Below, piece by piece: positions 26,397 to 37,400 of a DNA stretch of 64,000 nt; within the stretch, counting starts at the first letter, position 1; each line of letters opens with the position of its first letter. The notes below the pieces were generated by a model. It had not been told where the DNA came from and searched no databases. It saw nothing but the letters and a program-made list of their open reading frames with translations. Both the position numbers and the translations under genes were made by a program. The DNA is from Ehretia macrophylla (lineage: Eukaryota; Streptophyta; Magnoliopsida; Boraginales; Ehretiaceae): positions 67,963,850 to 68,027,849 of the forward strand of contig CM075770.1 of the NCBI GenBank assembly GCA_037974665.1, written 5' to 3'.

Positions 26397-27118
26397 TGTC
26401 CAAGCATCATTAGAGTCGCCTAAGGATTTGTCCTAGGTGATACACTAAACATTGATCCATCAATAACAGGAAGTGAACCAATTCCAATGACCCTAAGGTC
26501 ACGATCAACCACCCTCCCCACCACGCAGCCCCCATGGTAGTGCCATATGGTGCTCACCGTCCAGTGGTAGAAATCCGCCATCTGAACATAGTTTGTTTGG
26601 TCAATAAGCAAGGAAGGCCTTTAAGTCTTGACCTCCCCAACCAATTTCTGAACTTGAAATCATTCAATGCCCTGCTTCTGAGCACGTCCCCTAATCTTGC
26701 GCATGCCATTTACACAGCGTTCAAAATCAATTGGGTTGATGAAGTAATTGAATCTAACAATAGGGTTGAGCTTGACATCTATTGAAGGTAGATACAACGA
26801 GCTACTTGATTGAGACTGTCCCTACAATCTTCTCAATGAGGGTATCCACTGTGAGATAAAGAGGTGAAGATGGTGTGCGGATGAACACAGAATGAGCATG
26901 GGAAGCAAAAGGAATGACATTTGAAGCTGCTTCTATGTAAGCCTTTGAATCTGTAATCCCCACAACTTGAATCAGTGAATGCTTAAGTGGGATTGAAGGG
27001 ACAATAATCCCATGTTGAGGATTATCAAAGAGGAATTTCCCAACATAGGGAAGATGATGGGCTACTGGAATCCCCCATGATTCGAATCCTGTCCCCGCAT
27101 AATCACTTGAGATGCTGG
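26397..27118 (-). pseudogene. GMC oxidoreductase pseudogene ((R)-mandelonitrile lyase / HOTHEAD-like), C-terminal part
   Basis: This is a minus-strand fragment of about 240 codons. The first part reads SSDYAGTGFESWGIPVAHH, then VGKFLFDNPQHGI, SLIQVVGITDSKAYIEAASN and FIRTPSSPLYLTV. After frameshifts it continues as NPIVRFNYFINPIDFERCVN, then STIWHYHGGCVVGRVVDRD, VIGIGSLPVIDGSMF and NP*ATLMMLG. The HYHGG motif (with the family's catalytic His) and the final NPQAT FAD-site motif, here NP*AT, place it in the plant GMC oxidoreductase family. These are FAD enzymes, usually secreted, such as mandelonitrile lyase or HOTHEAD. The N-terminal dinucleotide-binding half is absent. There are at least three breaks: a stop near 26840, a frameshift near 26700 and TAG for Gln near the end. 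Nuclear genes of this type captured in organelle-like DNA are not expressed. Confidence 0.82.
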
Positions 27119-27716
27119 GGGTGCCCTAACTCACTCATTTGAGTCATTTTTTCCTTTTTCAAAGAAAGCCTGGTCTTTCTTTCACCTTGCATAACATACA
27201 GTAGACAGACTTTGACACGACCTAAGAGAGCGAAAGAAAAGTCAGTGACGGCAGAGCTTGAAGTCACTAGAGGGATTCTACTTCCTGGTATTTTTACTAG
27301 CTAGCCGGCAGCACCTAAGCATCTGTATGATATTCTTATATGATCCTGTGACTGGGCTTGGCCTAGGCAATTCAGAAGAAGGGTATTGTAAAGACCTCCC
27401 GAGAATAGACGAATGGGAAATGTAGTTGATGAATGGCAGAAGGCTTTGCCCAATTTAGAACTTAGCCTTCTATCTTGACAGCCCTTGAGAGTAAGAGAAG
27501 TCTTAGAGTGTATTGTAGGGTAAAAAAAGACTACTGCAATTAGCTCATTCAGCCACTAAATTGAAAGAAAAAAGGCTTTGTTATGAGAGCTTTGGATAGC
27601 TAATCAAGAAAAAGAAGAAGAAAGCCACCGTCTGTTCTATAAAGAGGAGGCTGACGAACAAGTCAAATGTCAAAAGAAATGGTGCTTTTAGTCTCATTTG
27701 ATTCGAATCAAAATCA

Positions 27717-28085
27717 GTGAGTGCTCGTCCCATACTCAAGTCTGATTTCGATCATCGTCTCCCATCTGCGCAAGATGGATTTGACTTCGGTGATTCACCA
27801 TTTGAAATACTAGAGAAGATGACTATTAAAGAAAAGGTGACTTCTAGTTCCTTTCGGGTAGCGATGATTGGAATCGATCTGAATGAAGCTTCAAGCTTAG
27901 TTCTGGGGCTTCTCCTATACCCCTATATAAGGAGGAGAAGATTAGGTGAGGAAGGTCATAGTGAAAGCAACAAGCTGAAAGTAGCCATTGATCTACTTCC
28001 TTCAACTTTCATCGAGATTGCCTTGGTGTTCGTAAGACCTCTCCTTGCCAAATCGACTATTCATTCTTTTCCCATGATACCATGA
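27717..28085 (+). other. Unrecognised 122-codon open frame
   Basis: It starts at ATG with a mixed hydrophilic N-terminus and one hydrophobic stretch (LVLGLLLYPYI). I recognise no family. It could be a mitochondrial orphan orf or chance. Confidence 0.12.
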
Positions 28086-29689
28086 ACAGAGAATTGTTGT
28101 TCTTTCATCCGTTGAGTTTGGTTCTATCGTAACGTAACTAAATAAGTAGTTGATCCTCTTAAAAGATGTTGAGTGAGGGTAGCCTATGAGAAGTCAATTC
28201 TGCAAGAAAGTCAAAAGGAAAAAGAAGAACCGAAAGTTAGAACATGACCTTTGGTAGAGGTCTTACACGGAAGTGATAGTATAGCACAATCTCAGATTAG
28301 GGGTAGCCCTTGGCGGAGCACCAAAGATTTTTTTTTCTAATAAATAGTAGAACTAGCTGCCCTAGCTCCATAGCTCGTAGCTCAACCGATTGCAACTAAT
28401 GGGGCTGGCCAGAAGCTTCTTTACGCTATTGATACCTGGTGTGGTTCTTACTCACTTCCCCCTGGTGCGGTGCCTTCTATTACTATATACAATACGTCCA
28501 ACCAATCTCTACATGCCCGATCACGAACACAGGCCCCAAAAACTGGGCACAAATATAGGACCAAACCAGGCTCCATAGCCCGAGGTCCTGACTCAAGGAA
28601 AAAGACCATCTAAAGGAATCCCCAGTCTATGCCAAAAAAGAAGGTAAAGGGCCCAACTCTCACATTTCAATTGACGTTGATGAAGGAAAATGACTTGATA
28701 CCAATTGGACTGGGTTCCATTAGTGAAAGTAGTTAGACTTGAATATCTACTTATCTGTGCTTCGTCCAACGAGGGTTCTATTTAAAAGTAGGTGTTCCGT
28801 GAATAGTAGCAGTTGGAGCTAGTTCTTTTTTGACTTTATGGTTCTTTTGTAGAAGTACCACCCGGGTAGAGCTAGACTTGATTTCCTTGTGTGATTTTTC
28901 CATTTTGGCTACAGAACACGAACTATAGGCCTCAATCCACCCCCTTAGGTGGGAAGGTCGTAGGACGAGGGGAATAGATTTTCATGCACTGGCTTTCCTG
29001 TAGCGACAAATAGCCCTTCTTACTTCTTAAAAAGGGAAACACCAAACCACTAAGAAGAAAGTAGGAGCAGCTACTCCAGTAAAAGTAGAGGTTCAAGAGT
29101 GGAAACTATTCATGTTCCGGTTACTTGAAGTTGAAAGCAATGAATGGGCTAAGGTAGAGCTGAAGGCCACTGTACAAGAAAGACATGAGGGAAATGGGGT
29201 AGCACTATGACTATGGCTGGCAAAAAGGGCCTACTATGGCTGCCGAGAAGCTTCAACCCACAAAGTCAAGAGGAGACATAGTATGTAGCCGACACGTAAG
29301 GCAGCTCAGATGAATCATCGAAGTTTCCATTAGTCGCTTTCAGTCAATGAATGGTAGCGTAGCAGTGCTCTTCATCAACAAATGCAAGAACCACATTCAT
29401 GATTGATTCACATCCTTCACCGCCTCAGCCTTTGGTCGAGCCTAACGATCTTCCTCTCCTTATCAATCAAGTTACTTCATACCTTATACATTTCGTTAGA
29501 AAGAGTTCTATTGGATTATTCAGTAGAGGTGGTACACTGCCCTACAGAGATCATCTTCGCCAAGCCAAGTATGAGGACTTTACCTGAGAAGAAGATCTAG
29601 TAAGGGAAAGAACCCGAAACCCTAGATTCCCAGTACTGGCCTGGCCTGTCTCTCATGAAACTAACCCAACCTGTGTGCCAAAATTTAAC

Positions 29690-30370
29690 CAGCCTGGAGT
29701 CTGTCACGGATCATCGAGCCATCTCTTCGTACTATGTCCAAGCACAAACCCAAACACTTTTGCAACGCAACAATCTCACGCACCTGCTAGTCTAGTAGCC
29801 CATAAGCTACAACACTTTTCCATATTAGGATAACAACTCATGCCACCAACAAATGTTTCACTCTCGTACATATATCCATGCCTAACGTGGTTAACAGCAC
29901 ATCACTTTCAATGCCACTGCGTCGACGCACACCTCATCCATTAAGGCAAAGTGCCATGGTCCTTTGACTTCTAGACTTCGTCTTCGCCACTGACACAAGG
30001 TCCATTTGACATGCCACGCATATTTCGCATTCCTTTGATCCGTGCCTCTATCAAAGGTCACAATCTAGATCTTTGGTTCCTGACCCTTTTATCGATTTGA
30101 CATTGTCCTTCACCCTTTACGCGACTGAATTGCTTACTGGTGCCCTTTACACATTCTGGCCAACAGTCCTTGTTGGTCCTTCTGAGAAACCGAATCCTTT
30201 ATCTATTGGCATCACGCCAGTCGACTTATCATGGAACTGAGGTGCCTCTGCACCATCTCAAACTCACCTCAAGTCATTCTGTGCACTAGTCCCTAGAACC
30301 CAAGCATAACTATTACTGTTCTCAACTCTATGAACAAATGCCAAAATCGAATCTCGTCTTGATCCTCTGA
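29690..30370. other. Non-coding island of different texture, origin unknown
   Basis: From about GTCTGTCACGGATC to the start of the plastid trnA piece the plus strand is markedly C/A/T-rich and G-poor, unlike the surrounding organelle-like DNA. No open frame or terminal repeat is seen. The TGTCACGG start recalls ends of plant retroelement LTRs, but no matching end or duplication was found. Confidence 0.3.
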
Positions 30371-30373
30371 TCC

Positions 30374-30752
30374 AAGTCAGCACCTTTTGACTGAGATAAA
30401 GAGAAGTCTTTCACTTTGGAGAGCACAGTAGGATGAAAGTTGTAAGCTATGTTCGAGGAGAGTTCTTGTCTATCGGTGGCCTTTATGGTAGAATCAGTCG
30501 GGGGACCTAAAAGGCGGTAGTTTCCCCTACGACAGATGTCATCGGTTCGAGTCCGCTTATCATATGATAGTACCCTCTTTTTATGATCTTTTCTTTCTCA
30601 TTCATGGACATTGATAAGATCTATACATTTAGCAGCACCTTAGGATGGCATAGCCTTCAAAGTTAAAGGCGAGATTCAAAGGAGGAAAGGCTTACGGTAG
30701 ATACCTAGGCACCAAGAGACGAGGAAAGGCATAGTAATCGACAAAATGCTTT
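30374..30752 (+). pseudogene. trnA-UGC/rrn23: Plastid-derived fragment: trnA-UGC intron 3' end, exon 2, spacer and 5' end of 23S rRNA
   Basis: The order matches the plastid inverted-repeat rRNA operon as I know it. First comes the 3' part of the trnA group II intron (landmarks TTTGGAGAGCACAGTA, GGTAGAATCAGTCGGGGGAC). Exon 2 follows (about 30531-30565, with GGTTCGAGTCCGCTTATC). The spacer (TTAGCAGCACCTTAGGATGG) is shortened by some tens of bases just after exon 2. The first about 78 bases of 23S rRNA (from about 30675, with GGAAAGGCTTACGG and GATACCTAGGCACC) end the fragment. Exon 1, 16S and the rest of 23S are missing. Most differences from the remembered plastid sequence are G-to-A or C-to-T. 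This is a plastid insert within probable mitochondrial-type DNA and is non-functional. Confidence 0.85.
30675..30752 (+). pseudogene. rrn23: 5' end of plastid-type 23S rRNA gene (truncated)
   Basis: About 78 bases, beginning TTCAAAGGAGGAAAGGC and running through AGTAATCGAC to AAATGCTT, correspond to the start of plastid 23S rRNA. Homology stops near 30752 and unrelated sequence follows. It is far too short to give an rRNA. Confidence 0.8.
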
Positions 30753-32336
30753 AATAAGGAACTGGCTTTCGTTTCTTCCTACATTTTCTTCCACTTTTCT
30801 ACCTTGATCTAGCCCTCTCGCTTGACTGACACATGGAACTATAAGCTTCAAGTGAGACATCTATCTCTCTGTCAGCTGTTTGTAATGCGAGAAAAAAAGC
30901 TTCATCGAGTAGTCTGTGTAGAACATTCTTTACTAGGTCTGGTATGGCTCATTCTCTTCATCTGTTTGGTGGCGGGTGGGATAGGACCAAACAAGCTAAG
31001 CGCGAGGAGCATAGCTAAGTAAGCAATAGCGCGAGATAGCTGAGTGAAGGGTAGGAAAGGTTGGGCTTTCGACTCAGTTAATATAAAAAGTGATCCTTAA
31101 TTGACTCTAAAGGCTGGATTTTCTTTTCGTTATTTCAAGTTCTTTGAATCCTAAATTATTAAACATAAGAATCCATATCAAAAAAAGATACCCTTGATCT
31201 GGGCTTTGAATCTCGATATCTGGTCTTGGCTACTGGTTGATTAGATAAATGAGAAAATGGCAAGACTTCACTCTATTCCATACTTTCGCCCTTTCGATGG
31301 TCCGGTATACAGCCCTCCACCTAGCTAAGCTCATGATACTACCAACACAGACCAAGACTTTCTTTCGAAAGAGAAAGGGCAGATAAAACGATAACCCTAA
31401 CTAATGTTTCGAATCCTTGCTTTAAGCACTTAAAAATTTGTTAACCGCGCTTCCTCCGAAGTACTTGATATCACAGTGTGATAAACTTGTGCTATGGCGA
31501 GCAAGCAAAAGTATGCTTTGGGGAGAAAGCCTATCCCTGAACGTGGTGATGCTATGCTATTTGATTTGTAGATCGTGCGTGAGCTTTGGAGTCTTTGGCG
31601 ATCATCATGAAATATTTTTGGTATTCCTACCGGAACACTAATAAGATAGTCAATACATCATCCTTAGAGTTTTAACTAATCAAATCAACTTTTTGATGTG
31701 CCTGCTTTGCCTCTGCCTTATCATCTAAAATCTTCACTCTTTTTGCCGGGCTTTGCCTTGTTGGCCTACCAAAAAAACTAGCTTTTTTGATTTGATTGAA
31801 GCGATTTTCACTTTCGGGTCATTAACTAAATGCCTTTCAGTTGTGACCCAAAGAATGTGAGCTAGCTTAGCACTTAGCTTAAGAAATCAATATTGCGCGT
31901 ACTAAGGCACATAGACATCAAGTCGTAGTGCGGCAACCCCTCTTTCGGATGTTTTCCACTCTTCCTCTTACAATTGGTTGAATCCTGAATGTCTTTTTTG
32001 CTCCGCCTTCCCCTTTCATGCATTAGGTGGCGCCGATCTAAAATAGAGTTATTAGGGGAAATGTCCCATCCAAGGGAGCATGATAGTGGCATGCCTTCTC
32101 TCTCAGAGGAATGATTGATTCGAAGTCATAGGGCCCGAAAGAAATCCAAAATGAATTCCCTTCTGTTCTCGGATCCGCCAATTGGGGAAATAACTAAGAC
32201 AACCACTTCTTCCTTTCCCTGTAGTACGATAGCCTATAGAGAACTTCAGTAGGACCATGGCATCAATGCACCTTTTTGTTGATACTTATTTATGTAAATG
32301 TCATATGAAAGCAATGTCAATTTTATGATGACGTAG

Positions 32337-32744
32337 TTGGCTCTTGTTAGCACGAGAGATAGATATGAAATGCCTCTTCTAGAGTATCTTGAAGTGCTAG
32401 GCTCAATAATGTCATCCCATAAGATGAGCTGGGCAAGGATGGGTTCATTCTTGTATGAGGGAGAATCCTTCTTATTGGAGAGATTGAATATGTACCATTT
32501 CGCTGTCAACTTGAATATTCGCTCAGCTAGCCCGAGTTCTGACTTCACTTTAAGTAGTCTCCTTATGCAAGGAGTGAACGATCTTGACCCTATATTTAAG
32601 TTAGTCTGTCTACAACAGGGGACAAGTGCAGTGATTTTTTCAAACAATCGGGGTGGGCAGGAAGATAGGCTAGGCGGAGTAGTAGTTCTGGAGCAGATTC
32701 TTCGACTGGCATGTATGAATCCTAAAAAAATCCCGAAGGTTTAG
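32337..32744 (+). other. Unrecognised 135-codon open frame with long antisense partner
   Basis: The plus-strand frame overlaps a 133-codon minus-strand frame (32246-32647). Neither translation shows a domain I know. A former mitochondrial orphan orf is possible, and only one strand, if any, can be real. Confidence 0.15.
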
Positions 32745-34807
32745 TCTAGAAAAAACCCGGTGGCTTAGCTTTTTGGTAGGAAAGGCGGGCACAGGAAGCA
32801 CCCCTCGAGCTCTACCAGCTCTCTGACTCTATAAAGAACACTTGGCTTTCCCACCGTTTGACCCCTTTACCCCATCTTTTTTGCTTGCTATGAGCATGAC
32901 TGCTGCTCAAAACGGTCTTTCTTTGCTGGTTGCCGAAGGTTTAAAACCGACAGAATGCCCCGGTAACGTTGCACTCCATTGGCTGATTTAGCAGCAGTAG
33001 CATCAGTGGCTTGGCTTTTTGGGGATTGCAAACAACCTTTCACTCTATCCTATCTTATTCTATACGCCATGGAAGCCTCCCATGCCCTGTTCAGTACTTT
33101 CTTTATTATCCACTGATGAACCCTATGATCGAACCTTTATTTCCTGAAGTGGTGGGGTTTGTCTTCTAGACATAGAAATAGGAAGGGGTTCGACCCCCAC
33201 CCAGCTGGAAGACGTAGCTCTTTCTAGTTATCGTATGAGAGACAGCAAAAAGTAGGGATTAGTTGGAACAGCTACCACGACTTGAATTTGAGTGGATGCC
33301 CAAATTGAAGAGTCATTCCCGCTGCTAGGAGATGCCAAATACGCCTGCCCAGTCTCATCTCGAAGACAAAGACCTCTTTTGGAAAGGAAGCCCTACCCGC
33401 TCCAGTCCCTTATCCTATCTCTGAAGAAAGGGCCAATACTAGCAAGAACTGGACTGCCTAGCTGATAGGTTAGCTCGCTACATCAGGTATCAAATATTTG
33501 TCTCATCTATAGGAAATAGCATCGGTGAGGAAGGGGAAGATACTGCAAGGATTCTGAAGATGAAGAAGCTTGCAAGTCTATTAGAGAGATTAGTTTGACC
33601 TACTATTAGAGGCTGGTCGTAAAGCTGGTTCGCCTGCAACGGCATCTCGTGGGTCTGTGTTAAACTTAGGTCTAACAATCTTCCTGGTCCTTTGGGTTGA
33701 GGAAGCTATCTTAGTTGCGACCCCGGTTGAAACCCAAGGCCTTGCCCTCTCTAAAGGACTCGAGCCTATCGATCTTAGGTCTAACCAAGTTGCGCCTTCT
33801 GTTCAAGCGAAGAACTTCAAGACTGACCTCGTTGATAGAAAAGAAAAGGAGATAAAATTGACTAGAAGGACATGCTTTTGGAAAAAACTTAAATTTCTTC
33901 CTTAGTGTCGTCCAAGCTCACTATCCCTTAAGTTGCTTTGGGTAAGTGTATCACTACTCTTTGTTGAATCCTTCTGAGCTAAGTGAAATACTTCCTAACA
34001 CTCTTGTAAATGGGAATGGGTTAGGATGATTATATTAACACATCCAAGTCGATACTGGACTAGTTCAACTTAAGCCATTCCGTATCCACTTGTTTTTGGG
34101 GCGAATCTATAAAGGTGAGAAAGATAAGGGAAAATGACGACTCGATCTCTTAGTTAGCCAGGATTTAAAACTCTCTCCAGAAAGCAAGCAAGCTGAGCAG
34201 TTCTCACTCTGTCCGGTGAAAAAGAAAGCTTATAGAATGCCATAAAGTGATCACATAAACTTCATACATACCGATTCACCACATGAAAGCTACTAGTCAA
34301 ATGTTAGCCTTATTACCGTTCCTGACCCCTAGCCAATACGACACTTACTCTATCTATTGAGTTGAGTTGTCTCCCATCGGTGGTCAAGGTAGAGTGATTC
34401 TAGCTTACTTCTTATTAAAGGGATCCATGTCATTTCACCAAAGACCAAAGACCGCTTATTCTTCTTTTTCACATGAACAGGGTTCAAAGGAGAACGACTC
34501 TTGTTTGGTTCTATCTTAAAAGAAGAAGATTCCACGTGCTAGCCGAAAGGCTACTTAGGATTGTGCATTCACTCGGTTCTCTAAATAAAGAGAGAGAAGT
34601 CGTGCAAGGTTGAGAGGAGGAAGAGAAAAAGAAGCAGTGAATTCACCGTTCGTAATAACCATAATTTTCGGGATACCGGGCCAAAGCTAAGCAAATCTCC
34701 TTTAAAAAGAAACTCCTTGCCACTGTCGGCAATACCTATGTTGAAGGAAAAAAATGTCTGATCTTTTCCAAGGCAAATAAGCTTTTTTCTAATTCTTTAA
34801 TTTATTT

Positions 34808-34879
34808 CTTATCAAGTAGGAATTGAACCTATGACCAGTCAGTTAATCATTGACTACTCTACCACTGAGCTATTGAGAC
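34808..34879 (-). pseudogene. trnN-GUU: Decayed plastid-type trnN-GUU
   Basis: The minus strand shows the D-arm TAGCTCAGTGGTAGAG, an anticodon arm, and the T-arm GGTCATAGGTTCAATTCCTAC. These match plastid trnN-GUU, a plastid tRNA gene commonly resident in plant mitochondria. Relative to the remembered gene the anticodon is ATT instead of GTT, the anticodon stem has an A-C mismatch, and the acceptor stem (TCTCAA against TTGATA) no longer pairs. Most changes are G-to-A or C-to-T, several at former CG sites. It would not give a working tRNA. Confidence 0.8.
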
Positions 34880-35142
34880 GGGCTTCTTTAAGAATTGGTT
34901 TGTTAAATAGACGCACAATCTTATGGGGCGATTCCCATTCTTGTGAAGTGGAAAAGGGCAGAGTTTCGTATTTACTTAGATAAGATAAGGTGGGAGAATT
35001 AAACCAAGTAGTAAGTACTGTTTGCTCAGGTGGAGTTAAAGCGAAAGCATAGAAATAAGGATCTCAAGAGAATAGAGTCCTTTTGTGGCCTACCATTTGT
35101 TAAACCCCCTTTTCTCTCGCAATTGGACATGTTGCGGTGTAA

Positions 35143-35577
35143 ACGGTGATCTTTTCTATTGTGCTTGAACGGAGTTCATTTGCTAAGATTGTAGAAGGAG
35201 CTGGGACTGTTAGAGTGCCTGATGTATCTCGTCTCATTGCCATTGCAAGTCCCGTCCCAGATCCGCAGTTGGTGCGAGTAATGTAGAGGAAAACTTTTGT
35301 TCGAAATCGGGATATTGTTCAATAAACCACCGTTGATGCATTAGAAGTAGAAGCTCTTAATGCAATATCTAGTGTTAAAGACATTCCCGCTGCTATAGTT
35401 GGAGTTGACGGTCCTAGTTCTTTTACAATAAGAGCTATTGCTGGAATAACTAGTGCTAGTGACTTGAATGTTAGAGGAGGAACCACTATTAGAAATGTTC
35501 ATGTAGAAGCTCCTCTTTCATCTACTTGTATAGACGAAGTTCTTTGGACCTTATCCGCTTCAAAGATTGGATAAGTT
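35143..35577 (+). pseudogene. Broken coding-like frame, family unknown
   Basis: A single frame of about 144 codons ending in TAA at 35575 has only two internal stops (TAG 35284, TAA 35323). Its composition is protein-like, rich in Ala, Val, Ile, Ser and Asp with few Cys or Trp (for example VEGAGTVRVPDVSRL and SSFTIRAIAGITSASDLNV). No start codon is evident after the upstream stop at 35140. I do not recognise the family; structural proteins of plant RNA viruses or a mobile-element protein are possibilities, but nothing confirms either. Confidence 0.4.
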
Positions 35578-37272
35578 TAATCAATAGGGAAATCCGCTGG
35601 TGTTTAATCTTCCTCTAAAAAATGCTTTCAATTTCATGGGCATCTTATATTCATAAAGGATCTGACTCAATTCAATAGAAACTTCACTTCTACCCTATGT
35701 GGTCTTGGAGCTTAGGCCACTCGAATGCGTCCTTAATCTAGTTCAGGAAGGAAGTCTATTTCATTCCAAGGCTACTATCAAAGCCTCTAACATGAGATAA
35801 AGAGAATAAAGTCCCCCTCGCTTTACATATCTTATGAATTCCTAGCTAAATGAGCTTATAGTGTCATAGCTTTCATTCATACGTTTTCCCATATGCATTA
35901 TTCTTTGGGTGAAATGGATGGATAACCCAACCAGGAATGACTAATAAACATCAAATCCGGCTTAGAGACTTCTATTTCATTTCAGCGGAATGAGGATCAG
36001 GAAGTTCTTACCTTAGAGCGGACTGTAAGGCATTAGAGGCATGTTGACTACGAAGACCAAAGACTCAATCCGTGAATTGATAAATGTTAAGATGATCGCT
36101 TTGTGCCCCTCTTTTCATGATTCAGGTAGTACTAATTTTTAGTTGTTGTGAAAAAGTCCCCTGCTATTGGCTGAACTTGAATTATAGTGTTCATTGTAGC
36201 TTTGAAGTATGTATAGGAGGACCACTGTGGGAAGAGAATTCAAGGTAGAGGTACAATAGATAGAGGGCCACAACAAGGCGTTCGACTCATACTCCTATCA
36301 ACACTTCCAAGAGTGAACCCTTGACTCGTTTCCTTAGCCATTTATTTCGGTCAACCAGTGCTAAAAGCATTCGACTCATCATTCTTTAAAATGAATGGCT
36401 TTTTCTGCCTTCTTTCAGGTCTATTAGTCAGCACTCACCTAGCGCGAACTTCAATTCCCAAGAAAAAGCCAATTTAGTTGCAAACTTTCTTTGGTTCTGA
36501 TTAGCCAGTCATCTCTGTCACCCGTAAGATCGGGAGATCAAGATCAAAGCTCTATTCATCTAGTCATCTAATTATCCAGTTACAGTTCCAATCTAGAGCA
36601 TCGTTTAGGGTTTTATTATTCAAAGGGGTTTCCCACCCTAAAGACAAAACAAAGGCTTGACTCGTTAACGACTTCGGCTCCTGCAATCAATGACTTAGTT
36701 GAACATAGAATTCCAATTCCTCTTTAAGGATTTAAAGAAGGGATACCGTTGCATAGCCTCCTCGATTAAAAAAAATAGTTCCTCAAGCTCGATAACTCGA
36801 TAAGCCGGACGTGAACAAAATAAAAAGTGGGTTGGGGGGGCTATAAAGCCAGCCATATTATATACAATCAGGGAAATCAATGAGATCGGCTTTCGCTCTA
36901 TCAGAAAAGAACCAAAACGAGGACATATCGGGATGTTTCAGTGGTAGGTGGGGCATTATGATGGTTGGATTCCTTCTCAATCTTAGAAAGCCTGGTCGCA
37001 TTCCTACTAAAGTAGGAAGTAGGAAAGGAAGACAGACGGGAAGAAAGTATGGTAGAGTAGGGGGATAGGATTACCTCTGATCTACGTTCTCGATTACTAG
37101 TCGAGCCATTACCTCCCGAGATAACTTGTTAGAGTACGAAGGGATGATTTACTTACCGGAGTTGGTGAGGAAGAGATTGACTGCATGGAGACCGACGAAC
37201 TTGACGCTGGGGGCGTTTCCCCAATTGGTAGTGATTAGTCAATTTCTCGACAAACATTCATTTACTATCCCA

Positions 37273-37400
37273 ATGAAGATGTTATTTTATAACTTCCAGG
37301 GTGCTGGATCTAATGAATTTCTCAAAAATTGGAGAGATTTTGTTAATGAGCTATGATCGTGGTACTCATTGAAACCCAAACTCAGAGTCAACGAGCATGA
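37273..37400 (+). pseudogene. Scrap of L1-type LINE endonuclease (N-terminus)
   Basis: MKMLFYNFQGAGSNEFL resembles the first strand of plant LINE apurinic endonucleases (typically W-N-C-R/Q-G). After a one-base shift MIVVLIETQTQSQRA matches the following motif with the catalytic Glu of the LxET segment. Only about 40 codons remain and the next sequence is unrelated. Confidence 0.55.
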
